64,000 bases of DNA from Hymenobacter translucens (GCF_020685205.1 NZ_JAJERB010000008.1:1-64000), one strand, 5' to 3'; shown: positions 1 to 9,531, counted from the first letter of the stretch. Program-made: numbers and translations. The notes: generated from the sequence alone by a model not told the origin.

Positions 1-107
1 TGGCAGTGGTAGTCGATAATCGGCATCGACGACGCGTACTCATGGTAGAGCACCCGCGCCGTCTCGCTCTGCAACAGAAAGTCTTCGTTGAGGAAGGGTT
101 TTTTCAT
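1..107 (-). CDS. uxaC: Uronate (glucuronate/galacturonate) isomerase, N-terminal fragment
   Basis: Only the first 35 or so codons are inside the window; the gene runs off the left edge. The visible N-terminus reads MKKPFLNEDFLLQSETARVL and then YHEYASSMPIIDYHCH. The IIDYHCH stretch is the metal-binding HxH of the uronate isomerase family (amidohydrolase fold), which converts D-galacturonate to D-tagaturonate and D-glucuronate to D-fructuronate in the cytoplasm. It lies 104 bp downstream of uxaB on the same strand, so it is probably the next gene of the pectin operon. It supplies the substrate of UxaB. The identification rests on a short stretch but fits the context exactly. Confidence 0.85.
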   Translation of the reverse strand, partial: MKKPFLNEDFLLQSETARVLYHEYASSMPIIDYHC

Positions 108-211
108 AGTTCTTACCCGAGGGCCAGCTTGAATACTTGTTGAAAGGTAGAGGAGCGTGGGCCCCTCGCCTACCCGCAGTGTCCTGCTCGGCGGCAGTTT
201 TTGCTTGCTTT

Positions 212-1735
212 CTACGCGACCAAAGAGGCTTTTTTGCTGAAGTAAGCCGCCAGCGTCGCGTGGGCGCCCTGGTCGAGCAGCTGCTGCAAGTAGTGGCTTA
301 CGGCCGCCGCAAAGCCGGGCAGCTTGGCCAGATCGTGGCCCCACATCACCTGGTTTTGCAGCACGGTCTGCGTCAGCTCCTCCGGCGTGAGGCGGGCCCA
401 GAGGTCGGCAAAGTAGGCCGCCTTCTCATCCTGGATCGGGTAAAGCTGACCGTCGGCCTCCCCGTACCATACGCCGCCCTCCTGCCGCACGCCGTGCATA
501 AAGCGCAGGTAGGCGGCAAAGCCCAGGGCAAAGTAGTGCGGCACCTGCCCCAGCTGCCGGTAGTAGTGCAGCAACGTCGGGATGGTGCGCATCTGCATTT
601 TCAGGGAGTACTGCAGCGTAATGGCCAGCCAGCGGTGCTCGATGTAGGGGTTGCGGAACCGGTCGAGCACCTGCATGCCGAAGCGCTGCCCCACTTTCTC
701 GTCGACGCGGTACGGAATACCGGGCAGCAGATCGGCCAGCAGCAGGTTGTGCACGAAAGCCGCCATCAGCTCGTCGTCCATGGCCTGGCGCACGGTTTCG
801 CAGCCGGCCAGGTGAGCCAGCCCGCAGCTAAGCGTGTGCGTACCGTTGAGCAGACGCAGCTTCAGCTCCCGGAACAGGTCGATGTCGGGCCGGATAACGA
901 CGCCGGGATCGGCCTGGTGGAAGCTCAGCACCTCGCGCACGTGCTCGTTGCCCTCAATGGCCCAGAGCTTATAGGCCTCGGTGATGGTCAGCAGCTCGTC
1001 GTCGTAGCCGAGCTGCTCGTTCAGGGCGTTGTAGGTTTCGCGGTCGGGGTGGCCCGGCACGATGCGGTCCACCAGGGAGTTGCAGAAGTGGTTGGCGGCT
1101 TCGAGCCAGTCGAGAAAGGCGCTGTCGAGCCCGTTGCGGTGGGCCAGCTCCAGCACAATGGCTTCAAGTTTGTCGCCGTTGTGCGGAATCAGCTCGGTGG
1201 GCACAATCACGAGGCCCTTGGTTTCGTCGCCGTAAAAGGCCTGGTAGCGGGCGTAAAGCACGGCCAGCAGCTTGCCCGGAAACGACTGGGGCGGCGAGAG
1301 GTGAATATCCTCCTGCACCAGCTGGATGCCGATTTCAGTGGTATTGGAAATCACCACCTGCAGGTCGGGGCTGGCGGCAAACTCCAGCACCTTGTGCCAC
1401 TGGCTTTTGGCCGGAATCACGCGACTGATGGCTCCGCAGACCACGTTTTCCTCGACCGGCTGCCCGTCTTCCACCCCGCGGATGCAAAGCGTATAGAGAC
1501 CATCCTGCCGGGCAAAGGCCGTGGCATCGCCCCCGTCGGTGCTTTTCACCACCACGATGCGGCCCTTGAAGATGCCCTGGCGGTTGGCCTTGTCGATCAG
1601 GTAGTCGGGCAGGCCGCGTAGCAGCACGCCGGTGCCGAACTGCAGCACCTTTTCCGGCAGCTCGAACTGTGCCGCAGCGGGCAGGGATACGGCCGTTCCC
1701 GGCAGCAGCTCAATTTCTTGGGAGAGGTACTTCAT
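212..1735 (-). CDS. uxaB: Tagaturonate reductase (altronate oxidoreductase)
   Basis: The 507-residue protein matches the mannitol/altronate dehydrogenase family at its usual length. An N-terminal Rossmann segment (LQFGTGVLLRG, about residues 32-42) binds NAD. The middle has VISNTTEIGIQ and VPTELIPHNGDKL, typical of tagaturonate reductases. The helical C-terminal domain carries the KLRLLNGTHT motif with the catalytic lysine region. The enzyme reduces D-tagaturonate to D-altronate in the cytoplasm, the second step of galacturonate breakdown. It starts 24 bp after the pectin esterase/lyase fusion gene and precedes uxaC, so it is read as the catabolic end of the operon started by the SusC gene. 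Fructuronate reductase (UxuB) is the nearest alternative. Confidence 0.92.
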   Translation of the reverse strand: MKYLSQEIELLPGTAVSLPAAAQFELPEKVLQFGTGVLLRGLPDYLIDKANRQGIFKGRIVVVKSTDGGDATAFARQDGLYTLCIRGVEDGQPVEENVVCGAISRVIPAKSQWHKVLEFAASPDLQVVISNTTEIGIQLVQEDIHLSPPQSFPGKLLAVLYARYQAFYGDETKGLVIVPTELIPHNGDKLEAIVLELAHRNGLDSAFLDWLEAANHFCNSLVDRIVPGHPDRETYNALNEQLGYDDELLTITEAYKLWAIEGNEHVREVLSFHQADPGVVIRPDIDLFRELKLRLLNGTHTLSCGLAHLAGCETVRQAMDDELMAAFVHNLLLADLLPGIPYRVDEKVGQRFGMQVLDRFRNPYIEHRWLAITLQYSLKMQMRTIPTLLHYYRQLGQVPHYFALGFAAYLRFMHGVRQEGGVWYGEADGQLYPIQDEKAAYFADLWARLTPEELTQTVLQNQVMWGHDLAKLPGFAAAVSHYLQQLLDQGAHATLAAYFSKKASLVA

Positions 1736-1759
1736 GATGACAGCGGCTTAGGGTATTCT

Positions 1760-3814
1760 TTATTTCTTGCTCCACTTCTGCCGCCACCGCGGATAGTCCT
1801 TGGCGAGCAGCTTTTCCGGCCAGACGCCGGCGTAGGCATAGCCCACCCGGCGCTCTACTTCAATTTCCGCCAGGCTGGCGCGCTTTTCACCGTCGCGGCC
1901 CACGTAGATGGGCTGGTTGGTGTTCAGATCGTAGAAGCGGGCCCAGATGGTGGAACCGGCTTCGGGCACGATTACCCGGTCCTTCCCCTTGGGCTGCTTG
2001 GGGTCGTCGATGATTTTCGTGGTGTAGCCGGCCAGCTTCACTTTGTTGAACCAGGTTACCGCCGCGTTTACTGCCTGCACCACCTCAGCCGACGGATTTT
2101 CCACGCCCATCAGAAACCGGACAATTTCCACCGACTCCAGCCCGCTCAGCGAGGCCAGCTCAAACGCGCGGGCATTGGCCGGCAGCAGGGTTTTCTCGTC
2201 GTGCTGGGCGCACCAGGCCGTGAGCACGCCCTTCTGGCGGTACTGGGTTTTGAGGATACAGTCGATGCCCCGGTCCACGGCGCTTTTGGCGGCCGGAATC
2301 AGGCCCGGGCTAACGGCGGCAAAGTCGCCTTTGGTGGTGGCCACGTCGCGCAGAACGCCCAGCGCCCGGATCATGGCGTTGTCGTTGTAGGTAATCAGGT
2401 GGCGGTACAGCCGCAGGTCGGGGTAGTACTGCGGGAAGCCCCCGTTAGGGTACTGCATCTTGAGCAGGAACCGGATACCCTTCTCGGCCGCGTCGCGGTA
2501 GGCCGGGTTGCCAGTTGCTTTAAAGGCCTTGACCAGGTAGGTGATTTCCCGGGTTGTAGCGTTGTTGTCGATGGTGGCATCGAGGCGGTTGAAGTCGCGG
2601 CGGGTAGCCGATATTTCGGTGGGCGTCAGCGCGCGGTCGTAGCTTACCTTCACGCTGCCCACGGCTTTGGGCCAGCCACCCACTGCGCGCTGGTACAGCA
2701 GCATCCGCTCGGCAATGGAATCAGTGGGGGCAGCTTGCAGGCCACCGTGCCGGGTAGTCTCCGACGCCGAGAACTGCGCGGCCACCTTCCAGCGGCCGGC
2801 AAATGTCCAATCTGCATCAATCCGCTTGGCAGAAGGGGCGTTTTCGGCCGTGTTCAGGTTGTCCTGGTGCCAGGCGTAGTCGCCGCTGGTGCGGTGGCAG
2901 CCCGAGTAGTACACCCGCCGGCCCCACCTGGGCGCCCCGTTGCCGGACGGCGCGGCGTAGATGTCGGCATCGGCCATGTTCTTTGGGAATTTGCAGTCAA
3001 TCAGGTAGAACTGCGACTCCCGGTGAAAGCGGCCCAGCTTGAAGTTGTCGTCGCCCTCGAACGTGCAATTCTTAAGCACCGTCTTGGCGTCCTTGTCGGC
3101 GGTGCCGTCGTGCCAGATGGCGGCGTTTTTGTTGTGGCAGATAAAGCGGCAGTTTTCGGCGTAGGCCCAGCCCCGGGGGCAGTAAAAGTCCACGCTGCCT
3201 TCCATCGTGCAGTTCTTGAAGTAGTACAGGCCGGCTTCCCCGTCCCAGGGGCTCACGGTATCGTTGCCGAGCGTGCGGAAGGTGCAGTTCTTTACAACCA
3301 GCCGGGTGGTGCCCTTGGTCGTGTACAATGCCATCTGGTGGTCGGTTTTCTTAACCATCCGCTTGCCGGTGGGGTCGGTGGGGCAGTCGATGACAATCGG
3401 CTCGGCCGGCGCCTCGGCACCGTACGTGTTCAGTACCGTCAGCTTTTCGAGCGTGATGTCGGGGCTGTTGCGCAGGCTGATGGTAGCCAGGCGCCAGTCC
3501 TGGGCTGTGGCCGGGTTGCAGCTGTAGATGGCGTTGGCCTGGCTGATGGTGATGACCACACCCTTCTCACTTTGTCCGCGCAGCGTCAGGTGGTCCTTGC
3601 CGTCGATAACTACCTTTTCCTTGTAGGTGCCGTTTTTGATGAGGATGACGCGCTGCTGCTCGGCGTGGTCGGGCAGGCTGGCCACGGCCTGCTGAATGGT
3701 CCGGAATTTTCCCGAGCCATCCGCTGCCACTGTAACCTGCTGGGCAGTTGCTGCTGAAAATACGCCCCCGAGTCCTCCCGTGAGCAGGAGCATCAGCTTG
3801 TTAGACCACCTCAT
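1760..3814 (-). CDS. Fusion of pectin methylesterase (CE8) and PL10 pectate lyase
   Basis: This 684-residue protein has a signal peptide (about residues 1-24, ending TAQ) followed by two enzymes. Residues about 27-350 form a CE8 beta-helix pectinesterase: NGTYKEKV (61-68), GNDTVSPWDG (183-192, replacing the usual QDT), GSVDFYCPRG with nucleophile Asp209, and KLGRFHR. Residues about 365-684 are a PL10 pectate lyase, with YQRAVGGWPKA, TYLVKAFKATGN and PNGGFPQYYPD. The protein would remove methyl esters and then cut the exposed polygalacturonate by beta-elimination, probably in the periplasm since no T9SS tail is seen. It follows the cupin gene by 9 bp. The family normally has both active-site aspartates, and both remain here despite the altered flanking residues. 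Confidence 0.9.
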   Translation of the reverse strand: MRWSNKLMLLLTGGLGGVFSAATAQQVTVAADGSGKFRTIQQAVASLPDHAEQQRVILIKNGTYKEKVVIDGKDHLTLRGQSEKGVVITISQANAIYSCNPATAQDWRLATISLRNSPDITLEKLTVLNTYGAEAPAEPIVIDCPTDPTGKRMVKKTDHQMALYTTKGTTRLVVKNCTFRTLGNDTVSPWDGEAGLYYFKNCTMEGSVDFYCPRGWAYAENCRFICHNKNAAIWHDGTADKDAKTVLKNCTFEGDDNFKLGRFHRESQFYLIDCKFPKNMADADIYAAPSGNGAPRWGRRVYYSGCHRTSGDYAWHQDNLNTAENAPSAKRIDADWTFAGRWKVAAQFSASETTRHGGLQAAPTDSIAERMLLYQRAVGGWPKAVGSVKVSYDRALTPTEISATRRDFNRLDATIDNNATTREITYLVKAFKATGNPAYRDAAEKGIRFLLKMQYPNGGFPQYYPDLRLYRHLITYNDNAMIRALGVLRDVATTKGDFAAVSPGLIPAAKSAVDRGIDCILKTQYRQKGVLTAWCAQHDEKTLLPANARAFELASLSGLESVEIVRFLMGVENPSAEVVQAVNAAVTWFNKVKLAGYTTKIIDDPKQPKGKDRVIVPEAGSTIWARFYDLNTNQPIYVGRDGEKRASLAEIEVERRVGYAYAGVWPEKLLAKDYPRWRQKWSKK

Positions 3815-3823
3815 TCTGTGTGT

Positions 3824-4192
3824 TTATTGGCGCTGGCCCGCAGTGGGGCCCGGCACAAAATCCTCCCGCATCGGGGTAAATACATCTACCAGCTCTCCAG
3901 CCTCCAGGCAGACCACCCCGTGCCACGCGTAGGGCGAAGCCAGAAAGGAGTCGCCGGCCTGCAGGCGCCGGGTTTCGCCGCTGATGGTCACGTCGAACAC
4001 GCCGCTGGCTACGTAGCTGGCCTGAGTGTGGCGGTGCTGGTGCACCGCGCCCACGCCCCCGGCTTCGAACAAGACCCGGACCACCATGATATCGGCGTCG
4101 TAGCTTAAGATCTGGCGCTTAAGCCCGGGAGCCACGACCTCCCAGGGAAGGTCGTGGCCGTAGGCAAAAGGCGAAGTCAGCTCGTAGCCCAT
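3824..4192 (-). CDS. kdgF: KdgF-like cupin, unsaturated uronate linearising protein
   Basis: A 122-residue single-domain cupin. The metal-binding motif is His51, His53 and Gln57 in AVHQHRHTQASYVASG, with a fourth ligand at His91 in PYAWHGV. The tail FTPMREDFV is typical of KdgF. KdgF converts the 4,5-unsaturated monouronates released by pectate lyases into the linear ketouronate, speeding their entry to metabolism. The gene lies 5 bp after the SusD gene and 9 bp before the esterase/lyase fusion, which supports this role over a generic cupin. A generic cupin cannot be excluded from sequence alone. Confidence 0.82.
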   Translation of the reverse strand: MGYELTSPFAYGHDLPWEVVAPGLKRQILSYDADIMVVRVLFEAGGVGAVHQHRHTQASYVASGVFDVTISGETRRLQAGDSFLASPYAWHGVVCLEAGELVDVFTPMREDFVPGPTAGQRQ

Positions 4193-4197
4193 CCGGG

Positions 4198-5994
4198 TTA
4201 GTAGCCCATGTTCTGGGTCAGCTGGTTGTTGGTGTTGCGGGCTTCGGCCGGAATCGGCAGCAGCTGCTTGGCTTCGGTGTAGCCCGAAGCAATGTCGGCA
4301 ATGCGGGCTTCGGTGATGCTGCGGCGCCAGGCCACTGCCGTCGAGCCCGTGGGCGTGGTGGCCGGGGCCGGACGGTACAGCGAGCGGGTCAGCACGTAGC
4401 CGCCAATCGGAGGCGTGCCGGCGGCCGGCGTCGCGGTGTAGTAGATGTTCCAGGGAATGTCGGCATAGGGGCCCCCACCCGTCTGATCAGCAATCCAGGC
4501 CCGCAGCGTGGTTTTGATCTGCTGGAAGGTGCTTCCCAGTCTGTTCCACCGGATCAGGTCGTACTTGCGCATGCCTTCACCACCAAACTCCAGCAGACGC
4601 TCTTTCATAACGGCCTCCTGAAAAGCAGTGTAGGAGGTCGGAGCCGCCGGGGCAGCAGCGCCACGGTACGCGCGGGTCCGGATTTCCTGCAGGGCAGCGC
4701 GGGCGGCCGCCGTGGGGGCGCCGGTAGCTTCGTTCTCGGCTTCCGCAAACATCAGCAGCACGTCGGCAAAGCGGATCAGGGGCCAGTTGTAGCCCAGGCT
4801 CTGGGAAGAGCCAGCACGCACCGAGCCGTTAGTGCTCCACTCGCGGCGGAACTTGCCGTCGGTGGCCGCAATCATCGTGGTGGGAACGCGGGAAGGCGTA
4901 GCGTTGATGGAGTAAGCGGCAATGGTGACGTCGCGCCGGGTGTCGGTGGAGTCGAAGGCGTAGAAGTACGTGGGCTGGAGCACGATGGCGCCGCTGCTGG
5001 TACCCAGGTTGGTCGAGGCCGCCGTGATGCGGGGCCCGTTGAAGTAGCCCAGCTTGCTGTCGGTGGTCGAGCCGTTGACGTTGCCGCCCATGGCTACCTC
5101 AAACATGATTTCGCGCTTCAGGTCGCGGCGGTACTCGGCGATGCTGCGGAACGGCTCCTCGAACGAGGTGTTCAGGTCGTGCTCCGAGCGTTTGGCCATC
5201 AGCTCCCGGCACTCGACGCGCACCGTATCAAAGAACTGCTTGAAGTCGGGGGCCCGCTCCGAAACGCCGGTGGCGGAGTTGGGGTAGTAGCTGGCACGGT
5301 ATAGCGCCAGGCGGGCCCGCAGGGCCTTGACGGCACCTTTGGTGATCCGCTCATCGGCGGCTACTTCCGAGCGCCAGGGCACGAGCTTCGAGGCCAGGTC
5401 GAGGTCGGCCAGCATCTTGTCCAGGATGGCGTTGCGGTCGGTCCGGGGCATGTTGAAGTCCTGACCGGTCACGGTGGGCTCGTAGGGCGAGGGTACGTCG
5501 CCCCAGTTGCGGATCAGCTCAAAGTAGTACTGGGCGCGCAGCGTCAGGGCCTCGCCGTGCAGACGACGCACAGCGGCCATGTCGGCGCCGCTGTTGTACT
5601 GCGCCATCGTGGGAATGTACTTGATGCAGATGTTGGTGCGCTCGATGCCTTTGTACAGCGCGTTCCAGGCGTTGCGCACGTCGGCGTTGGTTACGCTCGA
5701 CGAGTAGCGGGCAATGCCGCGGCGGCCTTCGCCGGCGTCGTTGCCGGTGGGCGAGTTCAGAAAGTCCTCGGAGTCGTAGGGGAAGTACGAGCTGATGCGG
5801 TTGCCGTAGGCGGCGTCGCCGGCCATCGGGGCATAGGCACCAATCACCGCGCTGTAGGCGCCGCTGTAGGTATTGAAGATGGCCTCGGACGTATCAATCG
5901 AGGTCGGCTCTACGTCCAGAAAGCTGCAGGACATGATGCTCGACAGGCAGACAATACCCAGAGCGGCCAGTGTGGGGCGAACTATGCGTTTCAT
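4198..5994 (-). CDS. SusD/RagB-type glycan-binding lipoprotein
   Basis: A 598-residue lipoprotein. The N-terminus has a hydrophobic segment and a lipobox (LSSIMSC, Cys23). The rest has the tetratricopeptide-like helices and the hallmarks of SusD proteins: ALRARLALYRASY in the middle, NWPLIRFADVLLMFAEAENE about residue 400, then KERLLEFGGEGMRKYDLIRW and a C-terminal LLPIPAEARNTN. It sits on the outer membrane and delivers oligosaccharides to its SusC partner, which is encoded 21 bp upstream. Context (esterase, lyase, uronate enzymes) points to pectin-derived oligogalacturonides as the ligand. Confidence 0.96.
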   Translation of the reverse strand: MKRIVRPTLAALGIVCLSSIMSCSFLDVEPTSIDTSEAIFNTYSGAYSAVIGAYAPMAGDAAYGNRISSYFPYDSEDFLNSPTGNDAGEGRRGIARYSSSVTNADVRNAWNALYKGIERTNICIKYIPTMAQYNSGADMAAVRRLHGEALTLRAQYYFELIRNWGDVPSPYEPTVTGQDFNMPRTDRNAILDKMLADLDLASKLVPWRSEVAADERITKGAVKALRARLALYRASYYPNSATGVSERAPDFKQFFDTVRVECRELMAKRSEHDLNTSFEEPFRSIAEYRRDLKREIMFEVAMGGNVNGSTTDSKLGYFNGPRITAASTNLGTSSGAIVLQPTYFYAFDSTDTRRDVTIAAYSINATPSRVPTTMIAATDGKFRREWSTNGSVRAGSSQSLGYNWPLIRFADVLLMFAEAENEATGAPTAAARAALQEIRTRAYRGAAAPAAPTSYTAFQEAVMKERLLEFGGEGMRKYDLIRWNRLGSTFQQIKTTLRAWIADQTGGGPYADIPWNIYYTATPAAGTPPIGGYVLTRSLYRPAPATTPTGSTAVAWRRSITEARIADIASGYTEAKQLLPIPAEARNTNNQLTQNMGY

Positions 5995-6015
5995 ACAGAA
6001 GGGCAGATTCAGGTA

Positions 6016-9000
6016 TTAGAAAGTAAGATTGATGCCGGCCAGGAACGCCCGGCTGCGGGGGTAGGCGGCGTAGTCAACGCCGGGAGTCAGCGGGGTGCTG
6101 CGGCGGGTGTTCACCTCGGGGTCGAAGCCGGTGTACTTGGTAAAGGTATACAGGTTGTTGGCCGTTACGTAGAAGCGGGCCGCCTGCAGCTTGGCGTAAG
6201 CCGAAATCGTCTTGGGCAGGGTGTAGCCCAGGGTCAGGTTGTTTACGCGCAGGAACGAGCCGTCCTCAATCGCCCAGGAGTGGGGGAACAGCGTACGGGT
6301 GGGCGTCCAGATCGAGGCGTTCTGATTGACGCGGCGCGAGGTTTCCAGGTCCGTAATCAGGGTGCCCTGCTCATCAACCTGACGGTACCGGTCCTTCATG
6401 ATTGCGAGGCCATTGCTGAGGTGGGTGTTGGTCAGGTAAGAGGTCAGCTCGATCTTGTTGGCATTGTACACATCATTGCCGTAGACAAAGTTCAGGAACA
6501 GGCTGGCGTCAAAGTTCTTATACGTAAACTGCTGATTCAGGCCACCGGTGAATTTGGGGTTGGCGTTGCCGATAACCGTGCGGTCGGCCGCATCCACGAC
6601 ACCGTCCTTGTTGATGTCCTTCAGGCGGATGGTGCCGGGCGTAACCTGCTGGTTGGCACCGCTGAAGCCGACTACGCCGCGGTTCGAAACCACGCCGGGC
6701 TTCAGCACCCACTGCCCGTTCACGTAGCCCGAGAAGTCGTCGGCATCATAGAAGCCTTTGCCGTTGCCGCTCTCAAAGTCGGTTACGTAGCCGTACATCT
6801 GGCCTACCGGTTGCCCCACGCCCACAAAGTAGTCGGCGGTGATGGCGGTGCTGGCCCAGCCGGAGTACTGCAGGGGCAGCTGGTCGATGCCGCCCAGGCT
6901 TTCTACCCGGCCGCGGTTCAGCGACACGTTAGCCGTGGCATTCCAGGTAAAGTCGGGGGTTTGGATGGCAGTGCCGGTCAGCTGAAGCTCCACGCCCCGG
7001 TTCGAGGTCGAGCCGATGTTGATCTGCTGGGTGGTGTAGCCCGTGGTGGCGGGAATCGACAGGTCGAGCAGCAGGTCGCGGGTTTTGTTGTAGTACGCGT
7101 CGGCCGTGAACTGCACCCGGTTGTTAAACAAGCTCAGGTCAATGCCCACGTTGGTGGCGGCCGTCGTTTCCCACTTCAGGTTCGGGTTAGCCAGCGAAAT
7201 GGCGGCGGCGCCGGGCACCAGCACGTCATTCAGGGCGTAGTTGTTGCCGTTGTTGCCGGTGGCGAACAGCGGGTCGTAGAGGAAGTCGCGGATGCGGTTG
7301 TTGCCGGTCAGGCCGTAGCTCACGCGCAGCTTCAGGTCCGAAACCGTGTTGATGTAGGGCTGCATGAAGTCTTCCTGCGAGATGCGCCAGGCCAGGGACA
7401 CGGCCGGGAATACGCCTACCCGGTTTTTGCCCTTGAACTTCGACGAGCCGTCGGCCCGGAACGTAGTCGTGAGCAGGTAACGGTCGTTGTAGGAGTAGTT
7501 GAAGCGGCCAAAGGCGGAAAGCAGTCGGGAGTTTTCACCGATGCCGGTCGTGGGCGAAGGCTGGGGCGTGTTCGGGGCCGAAGGGTCGCGCTGGTTTACG
7601 TTGTCGATGGCGCGCTCGGCAGTAATGGCCTGGGGCAGGTAGTAGCTGCTGATGTTCAGGAAGGTGTTCTTGCGGGAATACGTTTCCTGGCCCAGCAGGG
7701 CGTCAAACGAATGCACGTCCTTCTTCAGCGAGTAAGACAGCGTGTTCGACTGGTTGATGGTAATGTTCTGGCCGGTACCGATCTGCACGTAGGGCAGGCG
7801 GGCGAAGTTGTTGGTATTCGGCGAGTACTGTCCGTAGAACAGCTCGTTGCGGGCGTTGGTGTTGTCGAAGCCCAGCACCGAGCGGAACACCAGGTTCTTG
7901 GTGATGTTGAAGCTGGCGTTGCCGCTGAAGTTAAACACCCGGCGACGGTCCTTGCGGTACTCGTTGTTGACCGTCAGCACGGGGTTCGACAAGGAGCCGG
8001 AAGAGCTGAAGAATTCGTCGTCGGGGTTGTTGTCGATGTCGACGCCGGCCGCCAGCTGGTTGGGCGTAATCAGGGGCTGGTACACCAGCGTGTTGCGCAG
8101 ACGGGAGTTGGTGGTGGAGCCGGTGCCCCCGGCCGAAGTGCCCGCGCCGGTTACGGCCTGGTCGGTGAGGCGGGTGCTGAAGCCGAAGCGGAATTTGTCG
8201 CTGGCTTTGTGGTCGAAGCGGAAGTTGAGCAGGTTGCGGGTAAAGCCCGAGTTCAACTGAATGCCGTCCTCGTCGTTGCGGGTCAGACTCAGCGAGTAGG
8301 TCGTGCCCTTGGCGCCGCCCGAAATGGCCACGTTGTGGGTTTGCTGGAAAGCGTCACGGCCAAACACCTTGTCCTGCCAGTCAATGAACTCGGCGTTGCG
8401 TACCGGCGTCAGGGTGTCGGACAGGAAGTTGGAGCTACCAAAGCGGCTGCGGAAGCTACGCAGCTGGTCAGAGCCGGAAATGCGGGACTTCTCGTAGGCG
8501 TAGTCGATGTAGTCGGCGGGCTGCAGCACGTCGAGCTTCTTGGTGATGCGGCGGAAACCGGCAAAGCCATTGTAGGTAACGGTGGTTTTGCCTTCGCGGC
8601 CGCCCTTGGTGGTGATGATTACCACGCCATTGGCGCCACGGGCGCCGTAGATGGCGGTGGCAGCAGCATCCTTCAGAATGTCAACCGACTGGATGTCCTG
8701 GGGAGAAATTACCTGCAGGGCGTTTTCGACCTGCACACCGTCCACCACATAAAGCGGGGAGTTGTCCTGGGTGATGGAGCCCCCGCCGCGGACGCGGATC
8801 TGAATGTCAGTGCCGGGCTGGCCTTCCGAAGCCGTTACCTGCACCCCGGCCAGGCGGCCCGACAGAGCTTCGGCAGCGGAGTTAACCGGCACGTCCTTGA
8901 TCTGCTGGGAGCTTACCGACGAAACCGAACCAGTCACGTCGCGGCGGTTTACGGCCTGGTAGCCGATTACCACGACGTCGTCGAGGGTTTTGGCATCCGT

Positions 9001-9303
9001 CTTCAGAGTCGTGTTCACCACCGTCGTACCCGCAGGAACCACAATCTTCTTGGGTTCGAAGCCGATGTAGCTCAGGTTGAGCGTCACTTCTTCGTTGGCC
9101 GGCACGCTCAGGCTGAACTTGCCGTTGGGGTCGGTGCTGGCGCCGTTGGTGGTTCCCTGCACGACCACGGTCACACCCGGGAGGGTCTCACCATTTTCTG
9201 CGGCCTTCACAGTGCCTTCAATCCGGCGCTGCGTGGCCTGCTGGGCCGAGGCCATCAGCGTGGCCTGCAGCAGCAGCAGGAAAAACAGTAGGTGCTTTTT
9301 CAT
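6016..9303 (-). CDS. SusC/RagA-type TonB-linked outer membrane transporter
   Basis: A 1095-residue outer-membrane protein. After a signal peptide (about 1-20) comes a carboxypeptidase-regulatory-like domain (about 25-110: IEGTVKAAENGETLPGV, NLSYIGFEP). The plug follows, with the SusC signatures LDDVVVIGYQ, LSGRLAGVQV, IRVRGGGSI and ILKDAAATAIYGARGANGVV, and then a 22-strand barrel ending in GINLTF. It imports oligosaccharides across the outer membrane with TonB energy, paired with the SusD protein. It is the first gene of the pectin operon. A 35-bp conserved operator-like motif lies at 9497-9531, about 195 bp upstream of the start. Confidence 0.97.
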   Translation of the reverse strand: MKKHLLFFLLLLQATLMASAQQATQRRIEGTVKAAENGETLPGVTVVVQGTTNGASTDPNGKFSLSVPANEEVTLNLSYIGFEPKKIVVPAGTTVVNTTLKTDAKTLDDVVVIGYQAVNRRDVTGSVSSVSSQQIKDVPVNSAAEALSGRLAGVQVTASEGQPGTDIQIRVRGGGSITQDNSPLYVVDGVQVENALQVISPQDIQSVDILKDAAATAIYGARGANGVVIITTKGGREGKTTVTYNGFAGFRRITKKLDVLQPADYIDYAYEKSRISGSDQLRSFRSRFGSSNFLSDTLTPVRNAEFIDWQDKVFGRDAFQQTHNVAISGGAKGTTYSLSLTRNDEDGIQLNSGFTRNLLNFRFDHKASDKFRFGFSTRLTDQAVTGAGTSAGGTGSTTNSRLRNTLVYQPLITPNQLAAGVDIDNNPDDEFFSSSGSLSNPVLTVNNEYRKDRRRVFNFSGNASFNITKNLVFRSVLGFDNTNARNELFYGQYSPNTNNFARLPYVQIGTGQNITINQSNTLSYSLKKDVHSFDALLGQETYSRKNTFLNISSYYLPQAITAERAIDNVNQRDPSAPNTPQPSPTTGIGENSRLLSAFGRFNYSYNDRYLLTTTFRADGSSKFKGKNRVGVFPAVSLAWRISQEDFMQPYINTVSDLKLRVSYGLTGNNRIRDFLYDPLFATGNNGNNYALNDVLVPGAAAISLANPNLKWETTAATNVGIDLSLFNNRVQFTADAYYNKTRDLLLDLSIPATTGYTTQQINIGSTSNRGVELQLTGTAIQTPDFTWNATANVSLNRGRVESLGGIDQLPLQYSGWASTAITADYFVGVGQPVGQMYGYVTDFESGNGKGFYDADDFSGYVNGQWVLKPGVVSNRGVVGFSGANQQVTPGTIRLKDINKDGVVDAADRTVIGNANPKFTGGLNQQFTYKNFDASLFLNFVYGNDVYNANKIELTSYLTNTHLSNGLAIMKDRYRQVDEQGTLITDLETSRRVNQNASIWTPTRTLFPHSWAIEDGSFLRVNNLTLGYTLPKTISAYAKLQAARFYVTANNLYTFTKYTGFDPEVNTRRSTPLTPGVDYAAYPRSRAFLAGINLTF

Positions 9304-9450
9304 TCTAACTAGGTTGACAGTGGGAATTGAAAGTGGGTGACTGATGTGGTTGGGTGAGCAGACACCAATCCGTTGGGAGGCGGAGGCGCCGGTAGGACTC
9401 TGAATGACTGCACCCCGCCGGGTTGAACACTTCGCCGGGGAGGCAGGTCA

Positions 9451-9460
9451 TTAAATTTAA
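9451..9460 (-). promoter_or_regulatory. Putative -7 element of the susC promoter
   Basis: On the minus strand the sequence is TTAAATTTAA. Its core TAAATTTA matches the Bacteroidota -7 consensus TAnnTTTG at all but the last base. It begins 36-37 bp downstream of the 35-bp motif, the same spacing as in the three other motif-bearing promoters. Confidence 0.5.
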
Positions 9461-9496
9461 GTTGTTTAAGATTGAAAAGGGAAGAAGGCCGGGCCT

Positions 9497-9531
9497 TTTA
9501 TTTGTGCAAACGTTGCCGGGAACGTTATCAA
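9497..9531 (-). promoter_or_regulatory. Pectin-locus operator-like motif, copy A
   Basis: Read on the minus strand this is TTGATAACGTTCCCG, then GCAACGTTTGC, then ACAAATAAA. It matches the consensus TGRYAACGTTCCCG / RYAWCGWTTGC / NNAAATAAA shared by four promoters here. It contains two copies of GRYAACGTT 12 bp apart. In this copy the block from AACGTT to AACGTT is also nearly a perfect palindrome. It is oriented towards the SusC operon. Confidence 0.75.

Noticed and set aside
137..3757. Two long plus-strand frames (137-1621 and 1718-3757)
   Set aside because: They mirror uxaB and the esterase/lyase fusion on the other strand and look like no known protein.
5557..9291. A 1244-codon open frame on the plus strand opposite the SusC gene
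   Set aside because: It is antisense to a full, well-conserved SusC/SusD pair, has low-complexity composition and no recognisable domain. Long antisense frames are expected in GC-rich genes.
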